Shown: positions 32,648 to 42,549, counted from the stretch's first letter. The stretch: 64,000 nucleotides of DNA from SHZL01 sp963708905 (GCA_963708905.1 CAVPUV010000003.1:1-64000), one strand, 5' to 3'. Translations and numbers: made by a program. Notes: generated by a model from the letters alone, not told the origin.

Positions 32648-32745
32648 GCTGTGATTCGCCTAAAACGGGGCATTGTAGCGGCAGGCTGGGCGGCCGGGTA
32701 GGCCCGCAGCAAAAATGTGGGTGGGGAGAACCCGCGTTGCGGTTT

Positions 32746-33270
32746 TTACTCGCAGTTTTCGGCGACCATTGCCTTGGCTTCCGCAATCAGGCGCATGCGT
32801 TCTTCGTCATCCATGCGTTCGGGCTCGCCCTGGGCATTGGTGGAGAAAACCCGCCGCGCTGGTTCCAGAGCTGCAAGACGCTCACTGGCCTGGGCACAAT
32901 TTCGCTTGCGGTCCGCCTGTTCCTTGCGCTGCTGTTCGCGTGCCTGGGCCATCTGTTCGCGCTTTTGGTCCGCGTAGGAAACTTCCTCATTCGCGGCACT
33001 GTCCGCGTCAGAAACACCCTCGTTTCCCGGACTGTCCGCATCGTTGGAATCAACAGAACCAGCTTGTGGATAAGCATCGGCGGAGCCGGGACGATAAGCC
33101 TCGGGAGCGTCCATGCTGACCGCATCGGCACGGTCCGGCGGCGTGTCGACATAGTGCACCACACCATTCTCATCCGTCCAGGTATAGATTTGCTTGCCCT
33201 GAGCATAAATGGTGCCGAGTGCTGTCATCAAGCCGGCAGCGAGAAGAAACAAGCGGATGGATTTTTTCAT
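32746..33270 (-). CDS. DUF4124 domain secreted protein
   Basis: A 174-residue protein. The signal peptide (about residues 1-23, cleavage after YAQ) is followed by the DUF4124 motif IYTWTDENGVVHYVDTPP, an acidic linker and a charged helical region (SYADQKREQMAQAREQQRKE), ending in ENCE. DUF4124 proteins are periplasmic and uncharacterised. I chose ATG 33270, which gives a proper signal peptide, over the ATG nine codons upstream. Confidence 0.8.
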   Translation of the reverse strand: MKKSIRLFLLAAGLMTALGTIYAQGKQIYTWTDENGVVHYVDTPPDRADAVSMDAPEAYRPGSADAYPQAGSVDSNDADSPGNEGVSDADSAANEEVSYADQKREQMAQAREQQRKEQADRKRNCAQASERLAALEPARRVFSTNAQGEPERMDDEERMRLIAEAKAMVAENCE

Positions 33271-33386
33271 GTCTGCATTCCCTGCAATGATCGACATGAA
33301 TGTTATAACACACTTTTATGTTTCCACAGGCTGTCTGGGCGGCAAAATGTTATCATCTCGGTCGTTCTTACGAGCATGGAATGGGC

Positions 33387-34208
33387 ATGAATCCCGGCGA
33401 AAAAAGATTTCATAAAGGCGTATACCTGTTGCCCAATGCACTGACTACCGGTGCCTTGTTCGCTGGATTTTATTCCATTATCACCGGCATCAATGGCCAT
33501 TACACGGCCAGCGCCATTGCCGTGGTAGTAGCCGGATTGCTGGATGGTCTGGATGGCCGGGTGGCGCGGCTGACCAATACTCAAAGCGAGTTCGGAGTGC
33601 AGTACGACAGCCTGTCCGACCTGATTTCATTCGGACTGGCGCCGGCCTTGCTGGCATTCAACTGGTCCCTTTCCAGCTTGCGGGAATTGGGGCCAATGGC
33701 GGGCAAGCTGGGCTGGCTCGCTGCGTTTTTGTTCGTGGCATGCACCGCACTCCGATTGGCGCGATTCAATACGCAAGTAGGGGTGGAAGACAAAAGTTAT
33801 TTTCAGGGGCTGGCCTCACCCGCGGCGGCAGGGATGCTGGTCGCCACGGTATGGTTTTTCAACGACCATGGCGTGGCCGGAGAAACGGTACGCTGGCTGA
33901 TCTGGGTTGAAACCGTACTTCTCGGTCTGTTGATGTTTTCGCGTGTACGTTATTTCAGCGGCAAGGCCTGGCCTTCCGGAGACCGCATTCCAATTTATGT
34001 GCTGTTCCTGCTCGTGCTCACCTTTGTTCTGCTGGCCGTTGATCCGCCTACCGTATTGCTGGTCATCGGTGTGGTTTATGTGAGCTCCGGTGTTGTTATC
34101 ACACTGCTGCGGCGGCGACAGTGGAAGAGCCGGCGCATGAAGCGGATTCTGGCGCGGCGGCAGGAGCCAGACACCGCGGACACGACCAGGGACACGGATG
34201 AGGCATGA
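33387..34208 (+). CDS. pssA: CDP-diacylglycerol-serine O-phosphatidyltransferase
   Basis: A 273-residue integral membrane protein of the CDP-alcohol phosphatidyltransferase family with the signature DGLDGRVARLTNTQSEFGVQ followed by YDSLSD (DG-x2-AR-x8-G-x3-D-x3-D). It makes phosphatidylserine, the precursor of phosphatidylethanolamine. The sequence around FHKGVYLLPNALTTGALFAG is typical of the membrane (type II) PssA. ATG 33387 has GGAA upstream; ATG 33381 is the alternative. Confidence 0.9.
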   Translation: MNPGEKRFHKGVYLLPNALTTGALFAGFYSIITGINGHYTASAIAVVVAGLLDGLDGRVARLTNTQSEFGVQYDSLSDLISFGLAPALLAFNWSLSSLRELGPMAGKLGWLAAFLFVACTALRLARFNTQVGVEDKSYFQGLASPAAAGMLVATVWFFNDHGVAGETVRWLIWVETVLLGLLMFSRVRYFSGKAWPSGDRIPIYVLFLLVLTFVLLAVDPPTVLLVIGVVYVSSGVVITLLRRRQWKSRRMKRILARRQEPDTADTTRDTDEA

Positions 34209-34723
34209 GCCTGGCACGCCGCAATCAATACCTCGGCGCGATGGGGATCGACCTGTGGGTTCCGCGGACAACTGCAACACGGGTGAGCGCAGCCGCCCGC
34301 AGGCCGGCACCGTCGGAGGAAACCTCGGCACTGCAGCCGGACACGCCCATGGCATGCGGTTTGACCCTTGCCGGCAGAGTTGTTCTCGGACCGGGAGCAG
34401 GCAGCACTTTGTTGCTGTGCAGCAAGCCCGGCGAGGCTGCCACTGCCCTTGCCGCCGATATCGCCCGCAGCCTGGGAAGCGAGCCCGTCTGGAGCTGGCC
34501 CGCGCATGATGAGTCTGTGCCGGGCATGCCCCTGGAGCAGGCCATTGAGGAACGCCTGTTTACGCGGGTGCTGGTTTTTGGCCATGACCTGCTTGCACCT
34601 GCGGCAGACCCCGGCGTACAGGTCATCGGCAGCGCCCGCCTGATCCGGGTGGATTCCATTCCGGTGCTGGTGCAGAGTGGTGCTGCGCGGCGCGCCTTGT
34701 GGCTGGCACTGAGTGAATACTGA
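34205..34723 (+). CDS. holD: Putative DNA polymerase III psi subunit (HolD-like)
   Basis: A 172-residue protein beginning MSLARRNQYLGAMGIDLWVP, with a low-complexity middle and the C-terminus AARRALWLALSEY. The N-terminal pattern (RR-x2-YL-x2-MGI-x2-W) and C-terminal ALW resemble Escherichia coli HolD, and holD-rimI adjacency is common. HolD bridges the clamp loader to HolC, whose gene is 3.3 kb away. The family is poorly conserved, so this rests on pattern and position. The start overlaps the pssA stop by 4 bp. Confidence 0.6.
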   Translation: MSLARRNQYLGAMGIDLWVPRTTATRVSAAARRPAPSEETSALQPDTPMACGLTLAGRVVLGPGAGSTLLLCSKPGEAATALAADIARSLGSEPVWSWPAHDESVPGMPLEQAIEERLFTRVLVFGHDLLAPAADPGVQVIGSARLIRVDSIPVLVQSGAARRALWLALSEY

Positions 34724-35228
34724 AACGGAGATGCTGTACCCGGTGGTCAGGTATCTGACTGCGGCCGATCTTGACCGGGTGCTGGAAATCGAACAGTCTG
34801 CATACCCCTTTCCGTGGACACGGGGAATCTTTGCAGATTGTCTACGCGTGGGTTATGACTGCCGCGGCTTGCAACTGGGATCTCTATTGGTTGGATATGC
34901 GGTGCAAACCCAGTTCGCGGGCGAATGTCACCTGCTCAATTTGTGTATTGAACCTGCCTGGCATCGCCGGCGTTTGGGCAGTCTGCTGCTGGAGCAAACC
35001 ATTCTCCAGGCAAGAAACGGCTATTGTTCAAGCGTATTTCTGGAAGTACGGCCCAGCAACCGTGCCGGCATGATGCTTTACCGTAAACGGGGATTTTACA
35101 TCGTCGGGGAACGACCGGATTACTACCGCGCCAGGCAGGGACGCGAAAGCGCCATCATCATGCGCCTTGACCTTGATGAATTGCCCGCGCAGCGGTTACA
35201 TGCCGTAGTCCCACACGATCCGTTTTAA
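34713..35228 (+). CDS. rimI: Ribosomal protein bS18 N-alanine acetyltransferase
   Basis: A 171-residue GNAT acetyltransferase. The acetyl-CoA binding motif is IEPAWHRRRLGSLLLEQTI, and the late motif EVRPSNRAGMMLYRKRGFYI is typical of RimI, followed by RPDYY. It acetylates the N-terminal alanine of ribosomal protein S18. GTG 34713 overlaps the preceding gene by 11 bp; ATG 34731 is an alternative start. Confidence 0.88.
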   Translation: MNTETEMLYPVVRYLTAADLDRVLEIEQSAYPFPWTRGIFADCLRVGYDCRGLQLGSLLVGYAVQTQFAGECHLLNLCIEPAWHRRRLGSLLLEQTILQARNGYCSSVFLEVRPSNRAGMMLYRKRGFYIVGERPDYYRARQGRESAIIMRLDLDELPAQRLHAVVPHDPF

Positions 35229-35236
35229 CGGCAAAT

Positions 35237-38044
35237 TCAACCCGGATCGCGCAGCGATTCCAGCCGTTGGTACTGCACCAGCAACTTATCGACATTGGCC
35301 TGGTGTGCGGCCTTGCGCTCTTGTTCCTGTGCCACGACGGCAGCCGGGGCATGGTCGAGGAAACGGCTGTTTCCCAGCTTGGTTTCAGCTTTTGACAGCA
35401 GCGACCGTTCACTTTCCAGCTGCTTGCCCAAGCGCGACAGTTCAGCTTCCACGTCCACCAGACCTTTGAGCGGCACCAGGATCCTGAGCTCGCCGACCAG
35501 CGCGACGGCGCACTGGGCGTTAGCGGCCATTGGACAGGAGTCCCGGTGCCGCGAAGCGCAAGGATGCGCGGGAGCGGCTGTTTCCTCCACCCAGGCGAAA
35601 GACTGAATTCGCGCCAGCTGGGTAAATATCCCGCTGAATCGTTGCAGCCGTTTACGGTCGTCCGCCACGCCCGACTGGAACCAGACATCCAGCGGTTTAC
35701 CGGGGGCAACATTCAGTTCCGCGCGTATGCGCCGCACCCCCTGGATGATTTCCTTGAGCCAGCCGATTTCCTGCTCGGATTCAGGATCAGGCGCAGCCGG
35801 CCGCGGAAACGGCTGCACCATGATGCTGTCTCCGGCAATCGCCAGCGGCTGCCGCGTGCGCTGCCAGATTTCCTCGGTAATAAAAGGCATGATGGGGTGC
35901 AATGTGCGCAGCGTGGTTTCCAGCACGGTCAGCAAGGTGTGACGGGTCGCGGCTTTGGCCGTTTCATCCGTTCCCTGCATGACGGGCTTGGTGAACTCGA
36001 GGTACCAGTCGCAGTATTCATTCCAGATGAACTCGTACAACGCCTGGCTGGCAAGGTCCAGCCGGAAATCGGCCAGTTGGTTTTCAACTTCGGCGATCAT
36101 GCGGTTCATGCGTGACCGGATCCAGCGATCCGGCAGGCTCGGGTCGCCGGTTTCCTGCACGTCCTGGTTTTCGGTTTGCAGCAACACAAAGCGCGCTGCG
36201 TTCCATAATTTATTGCAGAAATTCCGGTTGCCCTCGATGCGTCCCAGGTCGAAACGGATATCGCGGCCGGTGGTGGCCAGGGCAGCAAAGGTGAAGCGCA
36301 ACGCGTCGGTGCCAAAAGCGGGAATGCCGGCGGGGAATTCGGCGCGCGTGGCTTTATCAATGGCTGGCGCCATGTGCGGCTGCATCAGCCCGCTGGTGCG
36401 TTTTTCGACCAGCGTATCAAGATCGATACCATCGATCAGGTCGAGCGGATCCAGCACATTGCCTTTGGACTTGGACATTTTCTGACCGTGGCTGTCACGA
36501 ATCAGGCCGTGGATATAGACCGTTTTGAACGGCACATCCTGCATGAATTTCAAACCCAGCATGATCATGCGGGCAACCCAGAAAAAAATAATGTCGAAGC
36601 CGGTGACCAGCACACTGGTCGGGTAGAAATGCTGCAGGCGGGCAGTTTGCTGCGGCCAGCCGAGGGTTGAAAACGGCCACAGGGCGGAAGAGAACCAGGT
36701 ATCCAGGACATCCTCGTCCTGCGACAGGTGCAGGTTTGCATCCAGTCCCGAGCGTTGGCGCGCGTCCTGCTCGTCCAGGCCGACATGAATATGGCCGTTG
36801 TCGTCGTACCACGCCGGGATGCGGTGTCCCCACCACAACTGGCGGCTGATGCACCAATCCTCGATGCGGTTCATCCAGTCAAAATAGGTGCGGCTCCAGT
36901 TGGCCGGAACAAAGGTGATGCGGCCATCCTCGACCGCATCGATAGCAGGCCCTGCCAGGGGTGCTATTTTGACGTACCACTGATCGGTCAGGTAGGGCTC
37001 CAAAATGGCCTGGGAGCGATCGCCGCGCGGAATCATCAGGCGGTGATCATCGATGCGTTCAAGCAAGCCCTGTTGTTCCAGGTCCGCAACGATAATGGCA
37101 CGTGCCTTGAACCGGTCCAGTCCCCGATAGGCCTCGGGTGCGTTTTCGTTCAGGCTGGCATCAGGGTTGAGGACATTGATCACGGGCAGATCATGCCGTT
37201 TGCCAATGACATAATCATTGAAATCGTGGGCGGGTGTTATCTTGACGCAGCCCGAACCGAATTCGGGGTCGACATATTCATCCGCTATGATCGGTATCGT
37301 GCGCGCACACAGCGGCAAGGAAAGTTTCCGGCCCACCAGATCCTTGTAGCGAACATCGTCGGGATGAACGGCCACTGCCGTATCGCCGAGCAGGGTTTCC
37401 GGTCTGGTGGTTGCGACCACTACGGCGCCGCTACCGTCCGCCAGCGGGTAGCGGATATGCCACAACTTGCCGTTTTCCTCCTCGGCCAGGACCTCCAGGT
37501 CCGACAGGGCAGTCTGCAGAACCGGGTCCCAGTTCACCAGGCGCTTGCCCCGGTATATCAAGCCCTCTTCATACAGTTGCACGAACACCGTGCGCACCGC
37601 ATGAGAGAGGCTTTCGTCCATGGTGAAACAATGGCTGGACCAGTCGACTGAAGCGCCCAGGCGGCGCATTTGCCGGCTGATCGTGTCGCCGGATTGTTCT
37701 TTCCAGCGCCACACTGCTTCGATGAAACCATCGCGTCCGAGGTCGTGTCGTGACTTTCCCCTGGCCTGCAACTGGCGCTCAACCACCATCTGCGTCGCTA
37801 TGCCGGCATGGTCGGTGCCGGGTTGCCATAAAGTGTCATCGCCACGCATGCGGCGCCAGCGGCTCAGGGTATCCATGATGGTGTCCTGAAACGCATGACC
37901 CATGTGCAGGCTGCCGGTAACATTCGGTGGCGGCAGCATGATGCAATAGCTGTCACCCTGACCGGCAGGTTCGAAATATCCCAGCTTCTCCCACTGTTGA
38001 TACCAGCGTTGTTCGATATCGCCGGGGTTATAACTCTTATCCAT
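35237..38044 (-). CDS. valS: Valyl-tRNA synthetase
   Basis: A 935-residue class I synthetase. It has the HIGH motif in MLPPPNVTGSLHMGHAFQDT, the editing domain with VVATTRPETLLGDTAVAV, KMSKSKGNVLDPLD, the anticodon-binding domain and the C-terminal coiled-coil arm (VDVEAELSRLGKQLESE). It ends 8 bp from rimI and starts just downstream of holC, the conserved holC-valS order. Confidence 0.96.
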   Translation of the reverse strand: MDKSYNPGDIEQRWYQQWEKLGYFEPAGQGDSYCIMLPPPNVTGSLHMGHAFQDTIMDTLSRWRRMRGDDTLWQPGTDHAGIATQMVVERQLQARGKSRHDLGRDGFIEAVWRWKEQSGDTISRQMRRLGASVDWSSHCFTMDESLSHAVRTVFVQLYEEGLIYRGKRLVNWDPVLQTALSDLEVLAEEENGKLWHIRYPLADGSGAVVVATTRPETLLGDTAVAVHPDDVRYKDLVGRKLSLPLCARTIPIIADEYVDPEFGSGCVKITPAHDFNDYVIGKRHDLPVINVLNPDASLNENAPEAYRGLDRFKARAIIVADLEQQGLLERIDDHRLMIPRGDRSQAILEPYLTDQWYVKIAPLAGPAIDAVEDGRITFVPANWSRTYFDWMNRIEDWCISRQLWWGHRIPAWYDDNGHIHVGLDEQDARQRSGLDANLHLSQDEDVLDTWFSSALWPFSTLGWPQQTARLQHFYPTSVLVTGFDIIFFWVARMIMLGLKFMQDVPFKTVYIHGLIRDSHGQKMSKSKGNVLDPLDLIDGIDLDTLVEKRTSGLMQPHMAPAIDKATRAEFPAGIPAFGTDALRFTFAALATTGRDIRFDLGRIEGNRNFCNKLWNAARFVLLQTENQDVQETGDPSLPDRWIRSRMNRMIAEVENQLADFRLDLASQALYEFIWNEYCDWYLEFTKPVMQGTDETAKAATRHTLLTVLETTLRTLHPIMPFITEEIWQRTRQPLAIAGDSIMVQPFPRPAAPDPESEQEIGWLKEIIQGVRRIRAELNVAPGKPLDVWFQSGVADDRKRLQRFSGIFTQLARIQSFAWVEETAAPAHPCASRHRDSCPMAANAQCAVALVGELRILVPLKGLVDVEAELSRLGKQLESERSLLSKAETKLGNSRFLDHAPAAVVAQEQERKAAHQANVDKLLVQYQRLESLRDPG

Positions 38045-38056
38045 GACTTTCCGGGT

Positions 38057-38497
38057 TTATTTCAAAGTGCTGATCGGGTGACTTGCCGGCTCCAGTCCAC
38101 GGCTGCGGTATTCGCGGAATTTGGCGCGCGACGCCTGCCGTTGAGCATCATTGGCCGGCACGAGTTCCAGCAGGCGGCGGAAGCGCTCCGCTTGGGGAAC
38201 TACATCCCGGGTCAGGTTGATGATCACTTCTCCGGCATCATCGTCCAGGTCGTCCATGACGCCTACCATCACGGGTGCTGGAACAGCCCGCTGCTTTTGC
38301 GCATGTGGCAGAAAACGGCCCTGCGGATAGTCCCACATCAGTTCATCCAGGCGTTCTGCCTGCGCCTTGTCCTGCGCCAGGACCATGATGCGATGACCTT
38401 GTTCCCATGCCATCAGGGCCAGGCGGCAGGTCAGCTGTTCTGCAGACAACGATGGATCCTGCAATACATAGAAATCAACCTGGCAAGCACTGGACAT
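38057..38497 (-). CDS. holC: DNA polymerase III chi subunit
   Basis: A 146-residue protein with DFYVLQDPSLSAEQLTCRLA, an AQDKAQAERLDELMWDYPQG segment and AERFRRLLELV, matching HolC. Chi binds SSB and, through psi, links it to the clamp loader. It lies between pepA and valS on the same strand, as in many gammaproteobacteria. The chi partner psi may be the HolD-like gene at 34205. Confidence 0.9.
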   Translation of the reverse strand: MSSACQVDFYVLQDPSLSAEQLTCRLALMAWEQGHRIMVLAQDKAQAERLDELMWDYPQGRFLPHAQKQRAVPAPVMVGVMDDLDDDAGEVIINLTRDVVPQAERFRRLLELVPANDAQRQASRAKFREYRSRGLEPASHPISTLK

Positions 38498-38499
38498 AT

Positions 38500-39987
38500 C
38501 TATACCTGGTCGACGCCGGCCAGCGCCATCAGGTAGCGCGTCAACAGTCCGACCGGGCGACCGGTGGCACCTTCCTTCTCATTCCATTTCCAGGCCGAAC
38601 CGGCAATATCGAGGTGCGCCCAACGCTGCCCTTCCACAAACCTTGAAAGGAAACAGGCGGCCGTCACTGCGCCGGCGGACATGCCACCCACGTTCTGCAT
38701 GTCGGCGAAATGGCTGTCCAGCTGTGACTGGTAGTCATCCCACAGCGGCAGGCGCCAGGCACGATCAACGACATCATCTCCAGCCGCCAGCAAGGCGTTC
38801 GCCAGTTCGTCATCATTACTGAACAAACCGCTGGCGTGATGGCCCAGCGCCACGACACAGGCCCCGGTCAGGGTGGCGACATCGATGATGACTTGCGGCT
38901 TGAAGCGATCACTGTAGGTAAGGGCATCGCATAGCACCAGGCGGCCCTCGGCATCGGTATTGAGGACTTCGATGGTTTTGCCGGACATGCTGGTGAGAAC
39001 ATCGCCCGGCCGGTAAGCGTTTCCATCCGGCATGTTCTCCGCCGCAGCGATGATGCACACAAGGTTCACCACCAGTCCCATGGAAACACAAGCCAGAAAA
39101 GCGCCCATTACGCCGGCGGCCCCGCACATGTCGTATTTCATCTGCATCATGTTTTCCGGGGATTTCAGTGAAAGACCGCCAGAATCGAAGGTGATGCCCT
39201 TGCCGAGCAGCACCACCGGGGGCTGGCCGGCGCCTGCTGCGTTGTATTTCATGATGATCAAACGCGCCTGATTGGAGCTGCCGCGGGACACGCCCAGCAG
39301 AGCGTCCATGCCCAGTTCGGCCATTTGCGCCTCTTCGAGGATTTCCAGCTCCACTTGTGCATACTCCTGGGCGATGGCTTTGGCTTCCTGCGCCAGGAAT
39401 GCCGGGTTGCAGATATTCGCCGGCAGATCGCCCAGCTGACGCGCTTTGTGAAAGCCAATGGCCATTGCGGCAGCCTGATCGAGGGCGCTCTGGTACTCCA
39501 CTCCTCCCCCGAAGCTTGCGGCTTGCAGCGGCACGGGAGCATCGTCCTTGACGGGTTTGGTTGCCGTATAGCGATAATTGGCGCGATGAATGGCAAGCGC
39601 AGCTTGCCGCAGTCGCCAGCCGAAACTGACAGCACCGAATTCGACTTCATGCAAGTAGACGTGGCAGGCAGTCAGTGGGTGGTTTCGCAAAGCTTTACCG
39701 GCTGCCAGGCAGGCACGGTCGAAGCGGCTACGGTCCAGTTTTTTGATCTTGCCCAAACCAATGGCCAGCACGCGATCGGCCGCCACGCCATCGAGCTGGT
39801 GCAGGAAAGTGAACTTGCCAACGGCAACGGCAATATCCCTGCTGTCCAGCATGCGGCTGATCGCTCCGCCGCTGGCCGCGTCGATGGCAGCAGCTGCTGG
39901 AGACAATGGCCCACCCTCGGTTACGCCGATCACGACGCACGGCGATCTGATAGTTTGTGCCGTAGCGTCGGTCAGGTTTAGTTTCAT
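38500..39987 (-). CDS. pepA: Leucyl aminopeptidase (M17)
   Basis: A 495-residue metallo-aminopeptidase. The catalytic domain shows LLGKGITFDSGGLSLKS, MKYDMCGAA, the signature NTDAEGRLVL and DVATLTGACVVALG, giving the two-zinc site ligands and catalytic Lys/Arg. PepA is a hexamer, and in Escherichia coli it is also a DNA-binding accessory in XerCD recombination. I chose ATG 39987 over the ATG 22 codons upstream because homology begins at MKLNLTDA. It is divergent from lptF. Confidence 0.95.
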   Translation of the reverse strand: MKLNLTDATAQTIRSPCVVIGVTEGGPLSPAAAAIDAASGGAISRMLDSRDIAVAVGKFTFLHQLDGVAADRVLAIGLGKIKKLDRSRFDRACLAAGKALRNHPLTACHVYLHEVEFGAVSFGWRLRQAALAIHRANYRYTATKPVKDDAPVPLQAASFGGGVEYQSALDQAAAMAIGFHKARQLGDLPANICNPAFLAQEAKAIAQEYAQVELEILEEAQMAELGMDALLGVSRGSSNQARLIIMKYNAAGAGQPPVVLLGKGITFDSGGLSLKSPENMMQMKYDMCGAAGVMGAFLACVSMGLVVNLVCIIAAAENMPDGNAYRPGDVLTSMSGKTIEVLNTDAEGRLVLCDALTYSDRFKPQVIIDVATLTGACVVALGHHASGLFSNDDELANALLAAGDDVVDRAWRLPLWDDYQSQLDSHFADMQNVGGMSAGAVTAACFLSRFVEGQRWAHLDIAGSAWKWNEKEGATGRPVGLLTRYLMALAGVDQV

Positions 39988-40174
39988 GGGTTCAATCCTT
40001 GATGCGGTTTTGCTCAGACATCCCGAGGATGCCTGCGAGCATAAATTCCGCATTCTACGTCAATTATGCCGGAAGTGGGTTGTTGCCGTGACAGGCTGCT
40101 GGGGAATGCTGTTAAACTGCGGGCGGCCGGTTCCAGCCGGCAAGCATTGACCTGCAAACACCCGTGAGGCAGCT

Positions 40175-41251
40175 CTGAATATCCTGCAAAAATACATACT
40201 GCGCGAGTGGTTTTGGGCTTTCCTGGGAGTCACTGCGATACTCGTGGTGGTGATGTTCGGCGTCACCCTGGGCGAATTGCTCAGCGATATGGCCGGTGGC
40301 CAGATTCCATCCGGCTTGCTGGGTGAGTTGCTGCTGCTGAAATTACCAGAGGTGCTTAACACCATTTTACCTCTTGGCGTCTTCATCGCGGTCATCTGGG
40401 GGCTGAGCAGGATTTACCGGGACCAGGAAATGGCGGTGATGAGGGCCAGTGGATTCCGCTGGCAGATGATGTTACGGCCGCTGTTTCACCTTTTGCTGCC
40501 GATTGCCGCAGTGGTTTTTGTCAATGGTGTAGTGGTTGCGCCCATGGCCACACAAAGCGCACATATGAGGCTGGAGAAAGCGTTTCGCACCGCGGCTGAA
40601 TGGGGTTTGCAAGCCGGCCGGTTCCACGTGCTGCAGAACGGGGATCTGATCCTGTATGTGGAAGCAGTTGAAAAAGATGGCCGCACCTTGCGCAATATAT
40701 TCATCCAGCAGCGGCAGCAGGACGGTCGCGAACAGGTATGGACCTCCGAGCGCGGCTATTACTGGCTCGATACCGCCAGCGGGGAGCGTTATCTGACATT
40801 GGAAAATGGGCAAATTACCGAAAGCGGGGAAAAAGCGCTGGATTTCAGTATCGTGCGCTTCGCACGCAATGATTTACGCTTGCCGCAGCCCAAGGAGAGG
40901 AATCAGCCGCCAGCGGTTGAGGCCCGCTCCAGCCGGAATTTATTTTTTTCCACCGAGGCCGAAGATATGGCGGAAATCCAGTGGCGTATTTCTCCCGCCA
41001 TTACCATTGTCGTGCTGGGCTTGCTGGCCATTCCTCTGTCGCATTCAGCTCCAAAAGAGGGACGTAGCGCAAAGATATTTTCCGGATTTTTCGCCTATAT
41101 AGTCTATGCCAATGTGTTGCAAATGAGCCGGTCCTGGATCGTCAGCGGGTCGATACCGGCGGTGTTCGGTTTGTGGTGGGTGCACCTGCTGTCGCTGGCC
41201 ATTGCTGTTTTCTGGTTGCAACGCCAGGGAAGGATGGTCGGAAGAGCGTGA
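40175..41251 (+). CDS. lptF: LPS export permease LptF (CTG start)
   Basis: A 358-residue inner-membrane protein of the LptB2FGC transporter that extracts lipopolysaccharide. It has N- and C-terminal membrane bundles and a periplasmic beta-jellyroll. The first ATG (40244) is too late: it would delete NILQKYILREWFWAFLGV, the normal first membrane helix. No ATG, GTG or TTG precedes that sequence in frame. CTG 40175 does, with GAGG six bases upstream, and gives the expected N-terminus. The C-terminus keeps IPLSHSAPKEGRSAKIFSG, a conserved LptF segment. Confidence 0.88.
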   Translation: MNILQKYILREWFWAFLGVTAILVVVMFGVTLGELLSDMAGGQIPSGLLGELLLLKLPEVLNTILPLGVFIAVIWGLSRIYRDQEMAVMRASGFRWQMMLRPLFHLLLPIAAVVFVNGVVVAPMATQSAHMRLEKAFRTAAEWGLQAGRFHVLQNGDLILYVEAVEKDGRTLRNIFIQQRQQDGREQVWTSERGYYWLDTASGERYLTLENGQITESGEKALDFSIVRFARNDLRLPQPKERNQPPAVEARSSRNLFFSTEAEDMAEIQWRISPAITIVVLGLLAIPLSHSAPKEGRSAKIFSGFFAYIVYANVLQMSRSWIVSGSIPAVFGLWWVHLLSLAIAVFWLQRQGRMVGRA

Positions 41252-41283
41252 TCTTTATTTTACTTAAAGGCGAATCGTAAGCC

Positions 41284-42369
41284 ATGATCAGGCTGGTGGA
41301 TCGTTATCTCGGCCGCGCCTCGATGCTGGCCACGCTGCTGGTCTGGTGTGGTCTGACCCTGCTGTCCGTGATGTTCCAGTTGCTGGGCGAACTGCGATCC
41401 ATGCAGAACGATTACACTGCCGGCGATGTGTTCTGGTTCGTGGCCCTGACCACACCGCGCCTGGCTTACCAGGTGTTTCCGGTCTCCGCGCTGCTGGGCG
41501 CCCTGCTTGGCGTCGGTGGGCTGGCCGCGGCCAATGAGCTGGTTGCGTTTCGAACATCAGGAGTGTCCCGCTTGCGACTGGCGGCGGCCGCCCTTACCGG
41601 AGCCGTCCTCCTGACCATCCCGGTGATGATCATGGGTGAGTGGGTCGCGCCCGCAGCGGAACACCAGGCGCGCGCGTTCCGGCTGAGCGAAATGGTGGAT
41701 GTGGCCATTGTCGGTGGGCTGCGCGGGGTGTGGCTGCGCGATGGCAGCGATATCGTGAATATCCAGCTGCCTTTGCTGTCAGCTGATCGCGGCGAGCAAT
41801 CCATCGCATTCAATAATGTGGTGATTTACAGTTTTTCCGACCAGGTTGAATTGAAAACGATCACGCGCGCAGCCAGTGCTTCCCATCTGGACGGCACCTG
41901 GACACTGCATGGAGTGTCTGAAATCCACTTTAACGATAGTGGCGCGATGGTCGAGCGGGCGGAACAGCGAGCCTGGGCCACCGAGGTGAAACCCGAGTTG
42001 CTGGATTCCGCCGTCACACGCCCCTGGTTGCTGTCTTTGCGTTCACTGGCGGGCTATCTGGACTACCTGCAGGAGAACAGCCTGGATGACACGGTCTACC
42101 AGGCAGCATTCTGGGACAAGCTTGTTTTTCCATTCAGCGTGGTCGCACTGGTGCTGGCGGGAATGCCGTTCGTTTTCGGTTCTGCCCACAGCCAGAATGT
42201 GGGTGTGCGTCTGTTCTTCGGCATGATGCTGGGTGGCCTGTTCATGGTCGTCAATCGCATGGTGCAGAACTTCGGTGATGCCTACCAGATACCCGCCATG
42301 ACGAGTCACGTGCTGCCACCCTTGTTGCTCGCGACGGCTGCCATTCTCATGTTGCGCCGCACCGTCTGA
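41284..42369 (+). CDS. lptG: LPS export permease LptG
   Basis: A 361-residue partner of LptF with the same architecture. It begins MIRLVDRYLGRASMLATLLV and has RTSGVSRLRLAAAALTGA and the late PFVFGSAHSQNVGVRLFFGM motif typical of LptG. It follows lptF by 32 bp. With LptF it forms the transmembrane path for lipopolysaccharide. Confidence 0.93.
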   Translation: MIRLVDRYLGRASMLATLLVWCGLTLLSVMFQLLGELRSMQNDYTAGDVFWFVALTTPRLAYQVFPVSALLGALLGVGGLAAANELVAFRTSGVSRLRLAAAALTGAVLLTIPVMIMGEWVAPAAEHQARAFRLSEMVDVAIVGGLRGVWLRDGSDIVNIQLPLLSADRGEQSIAFNNVVIYSFSDQVELKTITRAASASHLDGTWTLHGVSEIHFNDSGAMVERAEQRAWATEVKPELLDSAVTRPWLLSLRSLAGYLDYLQENSLDDTVYQAAFWDKLVFPFSVVALVLAGMPFVFGSAHSQNVGVRLFFGMMLGGLFMVVNRMVQNFGDAYQIPAMTSHVLPPLLLATAAILMLRRTV

Positions 42370-42549
42370 TCCCTCCGGGCCTGTCGCGCCGTTATTTCGC
42401 CAGCAAATGTGGAATTGGGCCGTCAGCATAAGTTATCCTGACCCGCCCGTATCGCGGGAAGCCGGCCTTGCATCGGCGCGGGACTGGATTGGAACCAGCA
42501 TCGATCCGTGTTTTCGCAGTTTATTTCTCAGAACCCGTTGGATTAGCTC

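Noticed and set aside
42370..42549. Possible small gene or RNA between lptG and the DUF3450 gene
   Set aside because: Only a TAAGTTATCCT-like -10 candidate was seen; no coding signal or stable structure.
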